The notes beneath the pieces are model-generated. The model was not told the origin of the DNA. It saw only the letters and a program-made list of their open reading frames with translations, and did no database searches. Positions 19,875 to 27,900 of a stretch of DNA of 28,880 nucleotides are shown one piece after another; position 1 is the stretch's first letter, and every line of letters begins with the position of its first letter. The stretch lies in assembly GCA_028286505.1 (NCBI GenBank), contig JAQBRK010000021.1, positions 1 through 28,880 of the forward strand. The letters run 5' to 3'. Source of the stretch: Parcubacteria group bacterium. GTDB lineage: Bacteria > Patescibacteriota > Minisyncoccia > Phycocordibacterales > Phycocordibacteraceae. Position numbers and translations under genes: made by a program.

Positions 19875-20738
19875 TAGCGGAAAGACGGTGCGGAGCTCGA
19901 GCGAGTTATAGAAATTGGCGCCGAGCTGGCCGAAGGCGTACGGTTTTCCACCGGTCGTAATGGTTGCGCCTGCGGTCTTCGGGTCAGCCTTAGGGCTCGA
20001 TGCCTGGAAGCCGATGTTGAAGAGCGTTCCTACGACCTCGGGCTTATTCTCGACCGGGAAGCCGGCGCGTGACCACTGCGCTTCAATCTCCTTGAGGTAA
20101 ATAGCTGTGTAGAGATAGGAGTAGTAGTGATTCTTGGCGTCGGTCAGACGGTTATAGAGCTCTGTATCGTGATTGGCTCCCGGAGCGTAGGCGATGAGGG
20201 CTGCGTAGCTGTCACCCGGATAGAAGGGCGAAGCAGGGTCGTTCGCGTACTGTTCTATTTGGTTTGCGGTCTCCTGCTTGATGCCGGAAACGCCGAGAGA
20301 GAACTGCGAAAGAGAACCGAGTATCTTCAGCGGTTCGAAGTAGCGTTTGAAGATCTCGCGTTCAGACGTGAAGAAACGAATTTGCTCGGGTACGACGACC
20401 GACGCAATGAGGCGTGCGGAGACGTTCGTTTCGCCCGCCACCTTGTGGATGATGCTCGAGTCTTTAGAAAGTCCGCCGGAGACCACTACCCATTCGGGGG
20501 TCTCGTTCCAATTACAGACGGTTGCCGACTCGTCGACGCAGGGCTTGGCAGGCGGGGCAGGTGCCAACGTTTGGTCAGCCGACTTCCCTCCCGTAAAGAA
20601 AGAGTTTCGCTCGATGATGGAGCCTTTGACGTTGAAAACGCCGAACTGCATGCCGATGAAGACCGCGGTGAACGCAAGGCCGATGAGTGCAAAAATGCCC
20701 CCGACCGTTAGCCCGACAATAGTGAGATTTCGTTTCAT
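19872..20738 (-). CDS. Membrane-anchored lysozyme-like or DUF1402-like protein
   Basis: A 288-residue protein from the ATG at 20738 (the frame runs much further upstream but through the XRE gene's terminator). Residues 8-34 are a membrane anchor; about 45-75 is a linker. The rest contains VSARLIASVVVPEQIRFF, FSLGVSGIKQETA, YAALIAYAPG and VVGTLFNIGFQAS, then a Gly-rich end with AFGQLGANFYNSLE. This layout recalls DUF1402 and lysozyme-fold wall enzymes, with Glu in VPEQ as a possible catalytic residue. The assignment is tentative. The wall-active neighbours support an envelope role. TATACA lies 6 bases before the ATG. Confidence 0.7.
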   Translation of the reverse strand: MKRNLTIVGLTVGGIFALIGLAFTAVFIGMQFGVFNVKGSIIERNSFFTGGKSADQTLAPAPPAKPCVDESATVCNWNETPEWVVVSGGLSKDSSIIHKVAGETNVSARLIASVVVPEQIRFFTSEREIFKRYFEPLKILGSLSQFSLGVSGIKQETANQIEQYANDPASPFYPGDSYAALIAYAPGANHDTELYNRLTDAKNHYYSYLYTAIYLKEIEAQWSRAGFPVENKPEVVGTLFNIGFQASSPKADPKTAGATITTGGKPYAFGQLGANFYNSLELRTVFPL

Positions 20739-20774
20739 TCCTTTTGTATACCAGAAACGGGGATGGAAATATAC

Positions 20775-20800
20775 AAGGGCCCGCACGAATGCAGGCCCTT
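20775..20800 (-). terminator. Terminator of the XRE regulator gene
   Basis: AAGGGCC (20775-20781) and GGCCCTT (20794-20800) around a 12-base loop; the minus-strand tail TGTATATTT is only moderately T-rich. Confidence 0.65.
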
Positions 20801-20823
20801 TGCTCCTGGTGAATGGTTGTGCG

Positions 20824-21186
20824 TTATGCGCGCAGCGAATTTTGGTTGGTCGTGTCCGAGTCGTTTGCGCCGGCGGGTAGTTCCGCCTGATGTCCGAGAT
20901 CGTAGAACATCCAGATCGGCGTTTCGAGGGCTTCGGCGAGCAGGTAGAGCCGGCTCGAATTGATGCGGATATTGCCGCCCTCATACTTGCAGATGGTCTG
21001 GAAGGTGACCCCGATCATTGTCCCCAGTTCGCTCTGGGTTAGACCGCGCATTTTGCGGATCGCCTCGAGCTTTCTGCCCGTGAAATAGTCGATTTCGAGC
21101 ATTCGCTCTGCAACGGCTTTCTTCTTCGCCGCCAGAGAAATGGAAATGCCCGTCGAAACCGGCGGGGTGAACTGACTAACAGACAT
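20824..21186 (-). CDS. XRE-family (Cro/CI-type) helix-turn-helix regulator
   Basis: A 120-residue protein. Residues about 35-92 form the HTH_3 domain: GRKLEAIRKMRGLTQSELGTM, then IGVTFQTICKYEGGNIRIN and SSRLYLLAEALETPIWMFY, where FQTICKYEGG contains the recognition helix. The N-terminal 30 residues and the C-terminal Asn/Asp/Thr-rich tail are probably flexible. It has GAAGG 8 bases before the ATG and its own promoter. The 32-base dyad centred on that promoter's -35 box is a natural candidate for its own operator, so it likely represses itself and perhaps the neighbouring envelope genes. Confidence 0.88.
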   Translation of the reverse strand: MSVSQFTPPVSTGISISLAAKKKAVAERMLEIDYFTGRKLEAIRKMRGLTQSELGTMIGVTFQTICKYEGGNIRINSSRLYLLAEALETPIWMFYDLGHQAELPAGANDSDTTNQNSLRA

Positions 21187-21220
21187 ACATGAACCTTCTT
21201 TAAAAACCTTAACAGTTTGT

Positions 21221-21249
21221 ATTGTAACCTAGAAACCGCTCCATGTCCA
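21221..21249 (-). promoter_or_regulatory. Promoter of the XRE regulator gene
   Basis: Minus strand TGGACA (21244-21249), 17-base spacer, TACAAT (21221-21226). The leader is about 28 bases. Confidence 0.75.
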
Positions 21250-21262
21250 TGGCGCGGTTTCT
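21231..21262. promoter_or_regulatory. Dyad operator candidate over the XRE promoter
   Basis: A 32-base palindrome with one mismatch: AGAAACCGC (21231-21239) and GCGGTTTCT (21254-21262) outside, CCATG and CATGG inside. Its centre (21246/21247) falls in the -35 box. No U-tract follows on either strand, so it is unlikely to be the GH18 terminator. Confidence 0.65.
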
Positions 21263-21279
21263 GTGGATAAAAACGAAGG

Positions 21280-22569
21280 TTATTTAAGTACCGACCACAT
21301 AAGGGGGTCCTCTCCCCCGTCCATTTTGAATACTGCGACGCCGCGTACACCAAGCTTCTTCGCGAGCGCTACTTTGTCCGCTATCGCCTTGGAATCGCTC
21401 CACCACAGCAGGTAGAACGGCGACTGCTTGTTCTGGCTGGTTGCGAGCTTCGTGGCGCCTACGGCGGCAAGCAGGCTCGTAGGCGTTCCGGCAGGAGCGT
21501 ACGCGGAAAGCTGTGCCTGGGTCTGTAGGCCGGCGTTAGAGAGCGATGTCGGGACATACGTGAAGGACAACTCCCCTGCCGAGTTCCTGGTAGGGGTGAT
21601 ACCGAGCGACGCCGCGAGATCGGTCGCGTAACGAGGATTGAACGCTTCGAGAAGCGTGTAGTCATACGTGCCGTCGGTTTGTGGCATGACCTGATAGATG
21701 TAGCCGTAGGTAGCAACGCCTATTTCGATTTTCGACTTCGCGATGTCCTTCGACATGAGCGTAATGACCTTTGTTATCCATGCCGGGTCGGCTATAGGCG
21801 TGTAGAGCCCTGTTGCAGCTTTGTTGAGCTTGATATCAGCCGATTCCTGGTCGTAGGTCATGAGCTTTACGCGGTCGCAGTACTTGTTCACCGCCGTCAG
21901 GTCGTTCGCATATTCAAGGTTCGCGGGAATGGTCGAGTACAGCGAATCGGGCGGTGTGCGCGCCTCGATGGTACAACTCACCCACTTCTTGCCCATCTTC
22001 GTGTAGAGCTCCTTGAGGAAGGCAGCGTAATTGGCGCGGTCTTCGGCGCGCTTGCCTTCGTAATCGATATCGACGCCGTCAAAATTGTTCTGATACACCA
22101 TGGCCACGATGGCATCTTCGTGCGAAGCGCGTAGCGTGGGATTAGAAAGAATGTTGTGAATCGATTCGGTATCGCTCCACATAACGGTAGGGATGATACG
22201 CACCTTCTTCGCACGAGCGGCGGCGATGAACGTATCCCAGGTTCCCTTCCCTATTCCGGCAGCATCATTTAGTGAGCCGTCGAGCTTCACGGTGTAGCCG
22301 AACGGATTCACCTCCGTCATTTGCGAAAGGTGCGGGAGAACGTCGGCGGTGCCGGTAGCGGTGCGCCAATATGGAATCCAGCCGGAGATTTCGAAGTTGG
22401 TTTTGGCGACAACCGGTGCGGGCACGACGGGCTTCTTCACGGTCACGGTGGTCTTGGTGGTCGTGACGGCATGAACCGTGTCCGGGGCGACGTTAAAAAG
22501 GAAGCTCGCGCATATAAGTACGAGCGCTAGTTCGGCGAGTATAAGAAATTGTCGGGCGGTGAAATGCAT
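21280..22569 (-). CDS. Glycoside hydrolase family 18 protein (YaaH/spore-wall type)
   Basis: A 429-residue exported hydrolase. Residues 8-27 are a signal peptide or anchor; about 35-55 is a Thr/Lys/Pro linker; the GH18 barrel starts near 58 with FEISGWIPYWRT. The catalytic motif DxxDxDxE is FDGVDIDYE (163-171) with Glu171 as acid/base. KLMTYDQ, IGVATYGYIY and a C-terminal YLLWWSDSKAI with GVRGVAVFKMDGGEDPLMW complete the barrel. Family members cleave chitin or N-acetylglucosaminyl bonds in peptidoglycan, the latter being likelier here. Minus-strand TATACT lies 7 bases before the ATG, with no Shine-Dalgarno sequence. Confidence 0.93.
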   Translation of the reverse strand: MHFTARQFLILAELALVLICASFLFNVAPDTVHAVTTTKTTVTVKKPVVPAPVVAKTNFEISGWIPYWRTATGTADVLPHLSQMTEVNPFGYTVKLDGSLNDAAGIGKGTWDTFIAAARAKKVRIIPTVMWSDTESIHNILSNPTLRASHEDAIVAMVYQNNFDGVDIDYEGKRAEDRANYAAFLKELYTKMGKKWVSCTIEARTPPDSLYSTIPANLEYANDLTAVNKYCDRVKLMTYDQESADIKLNKAATGLYTPIADPAWITKVITLMSKDIAKSKIEIGVATYGYIYQVMPQTDGTYDYTLLEAFNPRYATDLAASLGITPTRNSAGELSFTYVPTSLSNAGLQTQAQLSAYAPAGTPTSLLAAVGATKLATSQNKQSPFYLLWWSDSKAIADKVALAKKLGVRGVAVFKMDGGEDPLMWSVLK

Positions 22570-22576
22570 AGGAATG

Positions 22577-22582
22577 AGTATA
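22577..22582 (-). promoter_or_regulatory. -10 element of the GH18 gene
   Basis: Minus strand TATACT, 7 bases before the ATG, consistent with a leaderless transcript. Confidence 0.5.
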
Positions 22583-22598
22583 GCAAATGACGGCTAAA

Positions 22599-22626
22599 GG
22601 CCGGGACGCAAGAAGCGTTCCCGACC
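22599..22626 (-). terminator. Terminator of the 3D-domain protein gene
   Basis: Minus-strand stem GGTCGGGAACGC with GCGTCCCGGCC (one bulge, one G-U pair), 5-base loop, then TTTAG. The tail is short, so strength is uncertain. Confidence 0.55.
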
Positions 22627-22686
22627 TGTAAGTAGACGTTCCGTCATGAGAATTCTTTCTTACGGAATTCTTCAGGAAGCGGGACC

Positions 22687-23307
22687 TTATTTATTGATGG
22701 CAATCTCGCGAGGAGCGAAGATGGCAGCGAGCTCGGCCTGGGTATCGGGGACACGGGAAAGCGGAATATGTCCGACCACTTTCACCTTTACCTCGGAACA
22801 GACGCCAAGGGCGATGCCCGGATTAATGGAGCGGCCCGCAACCGTAACGCGGTCGGTCGAATCGAATTCAACGTCAACGCGCTTGGTGAAGCGTGCGTTC
22901 ATGGTGTCCGCAATAACGCGGTAGCCGATGAGGTGTTCAACTTTACTGAAATTACACGCAGGAGTGTCCTTCCCTTCGCGGGTGATGAGCACCACGGTAC
23001 CGAATGGAAGCGCCTCCTTGAGGTCGAGCGAGCGAGCCGCGATAACCTCGGGGTTCGACGAAATACCGCTGGCCGTCGTAGACGGGTCGCCATCCGTTTG
23101 TTCGGGGACGGCGTTATAAGCGGTGAGCTTGAGTAAGTAAGAGTTGGTGGCTACCTCGCGGACAGTAGCCACCTTCTTGGGGGAAGGCTCATCGAGCGCA
23201 GGAGATGCGGGCGCGGGCGTAGTGGAAGCCTCCACATGCGCCGGTGCCGCTACGGCTCCTGGCAAAAAAAGAATCCCCATTACTAGGGCAGTTGCAAGTA
23301 AATTCAT
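22687..23307 (-). CDS. Exported 3D-domain (RlpA/MltA-like fold) protein
   Basis: A 206-residue protein. Residues 1-21 are a signal peptide (LLATALVMGILFLPGAVAA), followed by a Pro/Ser/Thr/Ala linker to about 50. The double-psi beta-barrel 3D domain runs from about 58: LKLTAYNAVPEQTDGDPSTTASG, ALPFGTVVLI, GYRVIADTMNARF and RVDVEFDS, with the acidic residues of the 3D motif at ADT, VDV and EFD. Related proteins are lytic transglycosylases or resuscitation factors acting on peptidoglycan. Unlike most neighbours it has a full consensus promoter with a leader of about 24 bases. Confidence 0.88.
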   Translation of the reverse strand: MNLLATALVMGILFLPGAVAAPAHVEASTTPAPASPALDEPSPKKVATVREVATNSYLLKLTAYNAVPEQTDGDPSTTASGISSNPEVIAARSLDLKEALPFGTVVLITREGKDTPACNFSKVEHLIGYRVIADTMNARFTKRVDVEFDSTDRVTVAGRSINPGIALGVCSEVKVKVVGHIPLSRVPDTQAELAAIFAPREIAINK

Positions 23308-23337
23308 AGGAGAGGCGTATAACGGCCTCGTAAAGCC

Positions 23338-23366
23338 ATACTAGCAGGTTTACCCCTCTTTGTCAA
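23338..23366 (-). promoter_or_regulatory. Strong promoter of the 3D-domain gene
   Basis: Minus strand consensus TTGACA (23361-23366), 17-base spacer, TAGTAT (23338-23343). The leader holds a small hairpin GAGGC/GCCTC (23312-23329) just before the start codon. The remaining 140 bases up to 23507 show no gene. Confidence 0.8.
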
Positions 23367-23507
23367 TGGCTGGCGTTCTTTTTGAGCCCTCTTCCGGTCC
23401 CCTCTTTTGGCGGCGTCAAGGGGTGTTTTCCACTGGGCAGGCTGTCAAATATATGGCCTGATTAAGCCGTATCTTGGACAAGTTGGCCAGTTTATTGTAT
23501 CGAATTT

Positions 23508-23708
23508 CTAGCCCGGAATCACCGACTGAATGGTGACTACGATGACATGGAACCAACCGGCCAAAATATGCCATCCGGTCTTAATGAGCTCCCAAACGAA
23601 GGTAAAGTTGTCGTGACCGGTCGGCGACTGCACGATGGCCCGAATGGAGATGCCGAAGAACGACAAAGCGAGTATGAGGACGGCAAGGATAATCAGGAAG
23701 CGAACCAT
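23508..23708 (-). CDS. Small membrane protein, 66 residues
   Basis: Residues 4-27 (FLIILAVLILALSFFGISIRAIV) form a first membrane helix and about 43-63 (GWHILAGWFHVIVVTIQSVI) a second, amphipathic or membrane segment, with a short polar loop between. No family recognised. Minus-strand TATACT (23718-23723) lies 9 bases before the ATG. It follows the CAP-domain gene by 20 bases on the same strand and may be co-transcribed. Confidence 0.7.
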   Translation of the reverse strand: MVRFLIILAVLILALSFFGISIRAIVQSPTGHDNFTFVWELIKTGWHILAGWFHVIVVTIQSVIPG

Positions 23709-23728
23709 AATAGGAAAAGTATAGCGTA

Positions 23729-24802
23729 TTAGACCGCCCCGGAAGAAGCACCGCTGTCGACAATGATGGGATCGGTGAATACCAACTGGTCCGCCGTCAT
23801 GAAAAGTCCGGCCATCGCAAGCAGTAAGCCGAACGCGAGCCCGACGTGGCGCAGATGATGGCGCTTCAGCTCAAGACCGGTTTCAAGAACGATGGCTATG
23901 AGAATCAACAGGCCGAATACGTAATAGGCGTACCGGAGCGTTGTCTTAGGCGAAGCGGCGAATACCTGCCAGAGCGCCTGTAAGCCCTCAGGCTGGGCGG
24001 CCGGCGGCACGATGCGCGTTGCTGCAACCGCAGTGGTAGTGGCTACTGACGAGGCGGTGGTGGACGCTGCGGGGGCTGCAGCTTGGGGCTTCGGAGCCGT
24101 TACTGCCGGTTTGGTGGCAGCGGCGAGCTTTGGTGCCGGCGGCACGACGGGCTTCGGTTCGGTCGTTGCTCCAAGAACCGGCTCGGGCTTCGTTGTGGCT
24201 AGTGCGATCTCGGTCGGCTTCTCGGGAACGGTGGTGGTCCGTGGTGCGTTCGCTACGCTTGCCGAAGTGGGGGTGCCGAATTCCTGGACCACGAAGGTGG
24301 TCGTGCGGCCCTGATAGGTGCCCACGGCGGTCGCGATGCCTATCTGCGTAAAGTGCTGGTTCAAAAGGTTCGCACGATGCGTCGGAGAGTTCATCCAGGC
24401 GCGCTCCACATCGGCGGAGTCCGAGAAGTCAACCGCAAGATTTTCTCCCGCATAGGAGAATGTGTAGCCTCCCTTCTGGAACCAGTACCACGGGCTATGC
24501 CCTTCGGGCGACGTGTGCGCGAAGTATCCTTTCTCTGCCATGTCGTTTGCCTTGGCTTGAGCGATGGCCGTAAGGGTGGCGCTTGTCGTGAGCTCGCCCA
24601 CGGAGTTGCTGCCGCGGTCGGTGTTCGCAAGGTCCACCAGCATGGAGGTTATGACGGCCGCGCCCTGGCCATCACGGATGATGAGTCCGTCGAGGGTGGA
24701 CGCGAGGAATACGAGGAGAATGACCGCAAGGGCGCCGATGGCCGCCCACTCGCCCGCGAGGACGAGCAGAGGGAGGCGGTGACCCGGCTTCAATTTGACC
24801 AT
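23729..24802 (-). CDS. CAP/SCP-domain membrane protein
   Basis: A 357-residue protein from the ATG at 24802 (the frame extends to 24853 but through the promoter). Residues 18-37 are the first membrane helix. The CAP domain is about 50-178: AQAKANDMAEKGYFAHTSPEG with His96, YAGENLA with Glu120, ERAWMNSPTHRANLL with Glu133 and His142, the four residues of the CAP cavity. A Pro/Ala/Thr-rich linker of about 100 residues follows, then two more membrane helices (about 293-311 and 318-340). Bacterial CAP proteins are secreted and poorly understood; wall contact or proteolysis are proposed. Note that the CAP domain sits between membrane helices. Confidence 0.92.
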   Translation of the reverse strand: MVKLKPGHRLPLLVLAGEWAAIGALAVILLVFLASTLDGLIIRDGQGAAVITSMLVDLANTDRGSNSVGELTTSATLTAIAQAKANDMAEKGYFAHTSPEGHSPWYWFQKGGYTFSYAGENLAVDFSDSADVERAWMNSPTHRANLLNQHFTQIGIATAVGTYQGRTTTFVVQEFGTPTSASVANAPRTTTVPEKPTEIALATTKPEPVLGATTEPKPVVPPAPKLAAATKPAVTAPKPQAAAPAASTTASSVATTTAVAATRIVPPAAQPEGLQALWQVFAASPKTTLRYAYYVFGLLILIAIVLETGLELKRHHLRHVGLAFGLLLAMAGLFMTADQLVFTDPIIVDSGASSGAV

Positions 24803-24808
24803 GATTAT

Positions 24809-24837
24809 TTTATATAACAAGTTTCCTCTTCTGACAA
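24809..24837 (-). promoter_or_regulatory. Strong promoter of the CAP-domain gene
   Basis: Minus strand TTGTCA (24832-24837), 17-base spacer, TATAAA (24809-24814). The -10 box is 6 bases from the ATG and there is no Shine-Dalgarno sequence, making this the clearest leaderless promoter in the window. Confidence 0.8.
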
Positions 24838-24850
24838 GGGGGTGGTGGTG

Positions 24851-24888
24851 CATAAAGAAAGCCCTTCGCGAGAAGGGCTTTCTTTATG
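24851..24888 (-). terminator. Terminator of the giant surface protein gene
   Basis: A perfect 17-base stem (24851-24867 with 24872-24888) and a GCGA/TCGC loop; the stem ends in T-rich and A-rich arms (GGGCTTTCTTTAT), so it can work in either direction. Confidence 0.92.
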
Positions 24889-24903
24889 GGCTGCTCAAGA
24901 CGA

Positions 24904-27900
24904 CTACTGAGCGTTCGGGTTCTGGGACCACTCGACGAGCGGCGGAAGCGCGAGGGTCAGTTCCGGGCACTCGAGCATATTGATCTGATGCAAGGTCGTG
25001 TAGTACACGATACCCGTAGGGCTCGTGATACCCCATGGCTTCAGGATCTGGTCCGCATACTTCGACTGGAAGGCCTTCACGGCTGCGGTCGTCATCGGAC
25101 CGAAGAAGCCGGTAATAGGAAGACTCGTCTGCATCCACTTATTGAGGAAGGCCTGAATCTTCTTAGCCTGCTCGACATCGTTCAGAGGGCTGCCAAGGCG
25201 CAGGTGCTTCTCCATGTAGAGGCCGCAGGACTCGCCGAGCACTTGAGGATTCGAGGTTGATGCACCGAGCACGCTTCCACCCGAGCTGCTGGAGCTTGAA
25301 TGGCTTCTGAAGGTTTGTGGACCGCCGGTCGTTGGCGGAGCCGTCGGCTCGAAATCATAGGTTGTAGTCTGCACGTTCGTTCCCGTCTGAATGCCGATGA
25401 CGAATTTATCGACGTCTCCGGTGTAGTTGGTCGGTCCCGGTTCACCGACGCGAACTCCCATGAGTCCTCCGAGCGGAAGAACGCGTGCGTTCGGATAGTC
25501 GGTAAGAATCTGCGCCCAGGTCTTTGCGGTCGTGCCCGGCTGACCGGTTACCGGCCACGTTGCACCCGAGTACACCCACTTGCCTGCGCCGCCGTTAATC
25601 GTGTCGTAGGTATTCCATGCATCTTGCGGTACCGCTCCGTTGTCCGAAGGGACGTACACGAGGCGCTTCTGGAACGCTCCCGATACGCCGGTAAAATCGA
25701 CGTTGAATACCAGGTACGGAGATTCGGTCGCTCCCGCTACTCCCGAGTGGGAGTACGCGCTGAAGGCAAGCGAGGTGAGGTCGGCGAGCTTCACGCCCGA
25801 GAATGCATAGGTGGCGATATCGATACGGTCGTTCGGAGTTGCTCCGTCGGTCATCTCTGCGCTACCGCTACCGGCCGGTGCGGTCGCTGGGCCGGTGACG
25901 AAGGAACCGAGTGCATTGTTGATTGCATCGATCGTATCGTTGTAGAAGAACCACTTGCTGGAGTTGTTGGTAGCTGCCGTCGGGATGTCGGTGGTGGTTT
26001 CGAGGTCTGCCGCCTTAACGACAACGGTCGAAGATGACTGCGTAAGAGCCGTTGGCTCGAAGTCGAAGGTCTTCGTGTCGATGTTGCTGCCGGTCTGTAC
26101 GCCGATAACGAACTTATCGATGTTGCCGATGTAGTTAGTTGGTCCCGGCTCACCTACGCGAACTCCCATGAAGCCGTCGGATACGCGCACTCGAACGTTT
26201 GGGTACGCAGCGAGGATGTCGCTCCACGTGCGAGGCGTGGTGCCCGGGATAACCGAACCTGGCCACACCGCACCCGAATAGACCCACATCGCCGCACCGG
26301 AGTTGATGGCGTCATAGGTATTCCACGTGTCCTGAGGAACGCCACCGTTGTCGGATGGTACGAAGACCATACGCTTCTGCCAGGTGTCGCTACCATCGAA
26401 GTCGACGTTGAAGACCATGAATGGGGATTCGGTCGCGCCGGCTACTCCCGAATGAGAGTACGCGCTGAACGCCAAAGTTTTGATATCCGAGAGTTTGGTT
26501 CCTGCGAAACCATAGGTTGCGAGGTCGATGCGATTGTTTACCGCATCGTCCATTATCTGCGCGCTACCGCTACCGGCTGGTGCGGTCGCTGGGCCGTTCA
26601 CGAACGAACCGAGCGCATCATTGATAGTGTCGCTGTTGTCGTTGTAGAAGAACCACTTCGTAGGGTCGTTCATGACGTCCACGAAGGTTGCGGCAAGGTC
26701 AGCTGCCTTCACGACGATGGTCTCGTTCGTGTTGGTAATAACCGGTCCGCTCGGACAAGCGCGGTTGAGTACGATTTCGTACTGGTCAGAGGTGATGCCG
26801 AAGTAGCTCGTAGGGCTCGAAGTAATCGGAGCCGACTCTGCTGCAAGCAGCGAGGAGCCGTTCCGGTATCCCACAAGGTAGTACTTGCCTGCCGTACATT
26901 CGTTCGCGCTCGCAACGACGACGCTGCCATCGGTTACTTCATGCGATTCGTAATTCGCCGGTGCATTCATAGGTGCGGTATCCGCCGCCCAGGTGAATGC
27001 TGCCCCGCCATGACCGTTACCGAGTACGTACGGTGAGCTTGAAGTAGCTCCTCCGTTAAGGTTGCTGGTCATCCATGTAGAGACCATTGGGAACTGAGGT
27101 CCGGAGAAGTTGTCCTGAACCTGATTGTAGCCACCATCACCGTTATAAAGGTACTTGTAGAGGTGTACCTTAAGCGTGGTTGGAGGAGGAGGCGTCGTAT
27201 CGCATGCCTTGTTAACGACGATTACGTACTCGTCCTTCGAAACGCTTTCGAAGTTAGGAGACGTCAGGGTCATTTCTGCCGCTTGTGCAGCCGAAAGCGT
27301 GTCGCCGACCTTATAGCCCTCGAGGAAGTACTTCCCTGCCGAACAGAGTTCAGCGCTTGCTACTACCGGGCTCTCTCCGCCCGTCACTTCATGAGCACCG
27401 TAGGTGTCGCCTGCAGAAAGAGGAATGGTGTTAGCGGCGAACAGAAGTCCGTCATCGCTACCACCTGCGCCTCCTCCGTTACCGAGGATGAAGCCGTCAC
27501 CCGGATTGAGGTTGGTGTACACGCCCGCGATAGCGTATTGCGCAATCATCGGGAACTGAGGTGCAGTCGAGTCGTTAGGGATCTGCGTAACGGTCTGGCC
27601 GTTATCGAGATACTTGAAGATGTGAACACGGTATTTCGGCGCGGTGTAGTGGTTGACCACATTGAAGGTCTCGGTCGCGCTGTCTACCGTTACGGGACCC
27701 GTTCCGGATACGGTTGACCAATTGTCCTGTGCCGTCTCTCCTACCGTGTAAGCGCCGTAGGGAACGTTGCTGAAGGTGACACATCCGTTATCACTCGTTA
27801 TTCCTGCGTACCCCTTGAAAAGGCCGATAGCGACGGAACCGTTGTTGTCGCCGAACCAGCCCTCGTTCTGAACGTGGGTACCGGTGTCGCCGTCGAAGAT

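Noticed and set aside
22650..22671. Two GAATTC sites as an inverted repeat after the GH18 start region
   Set aside because: Six-base arms with a short spacer are easily due to chance and fit no promoter or terminator.
24012..24314. Plus-strand Ala/Val/Gly-rich frame opposite the CAP gene linker
   Set aside because: Antisense of the low-complexity Pro/Ala/Thr linker; composition explains the open frame.
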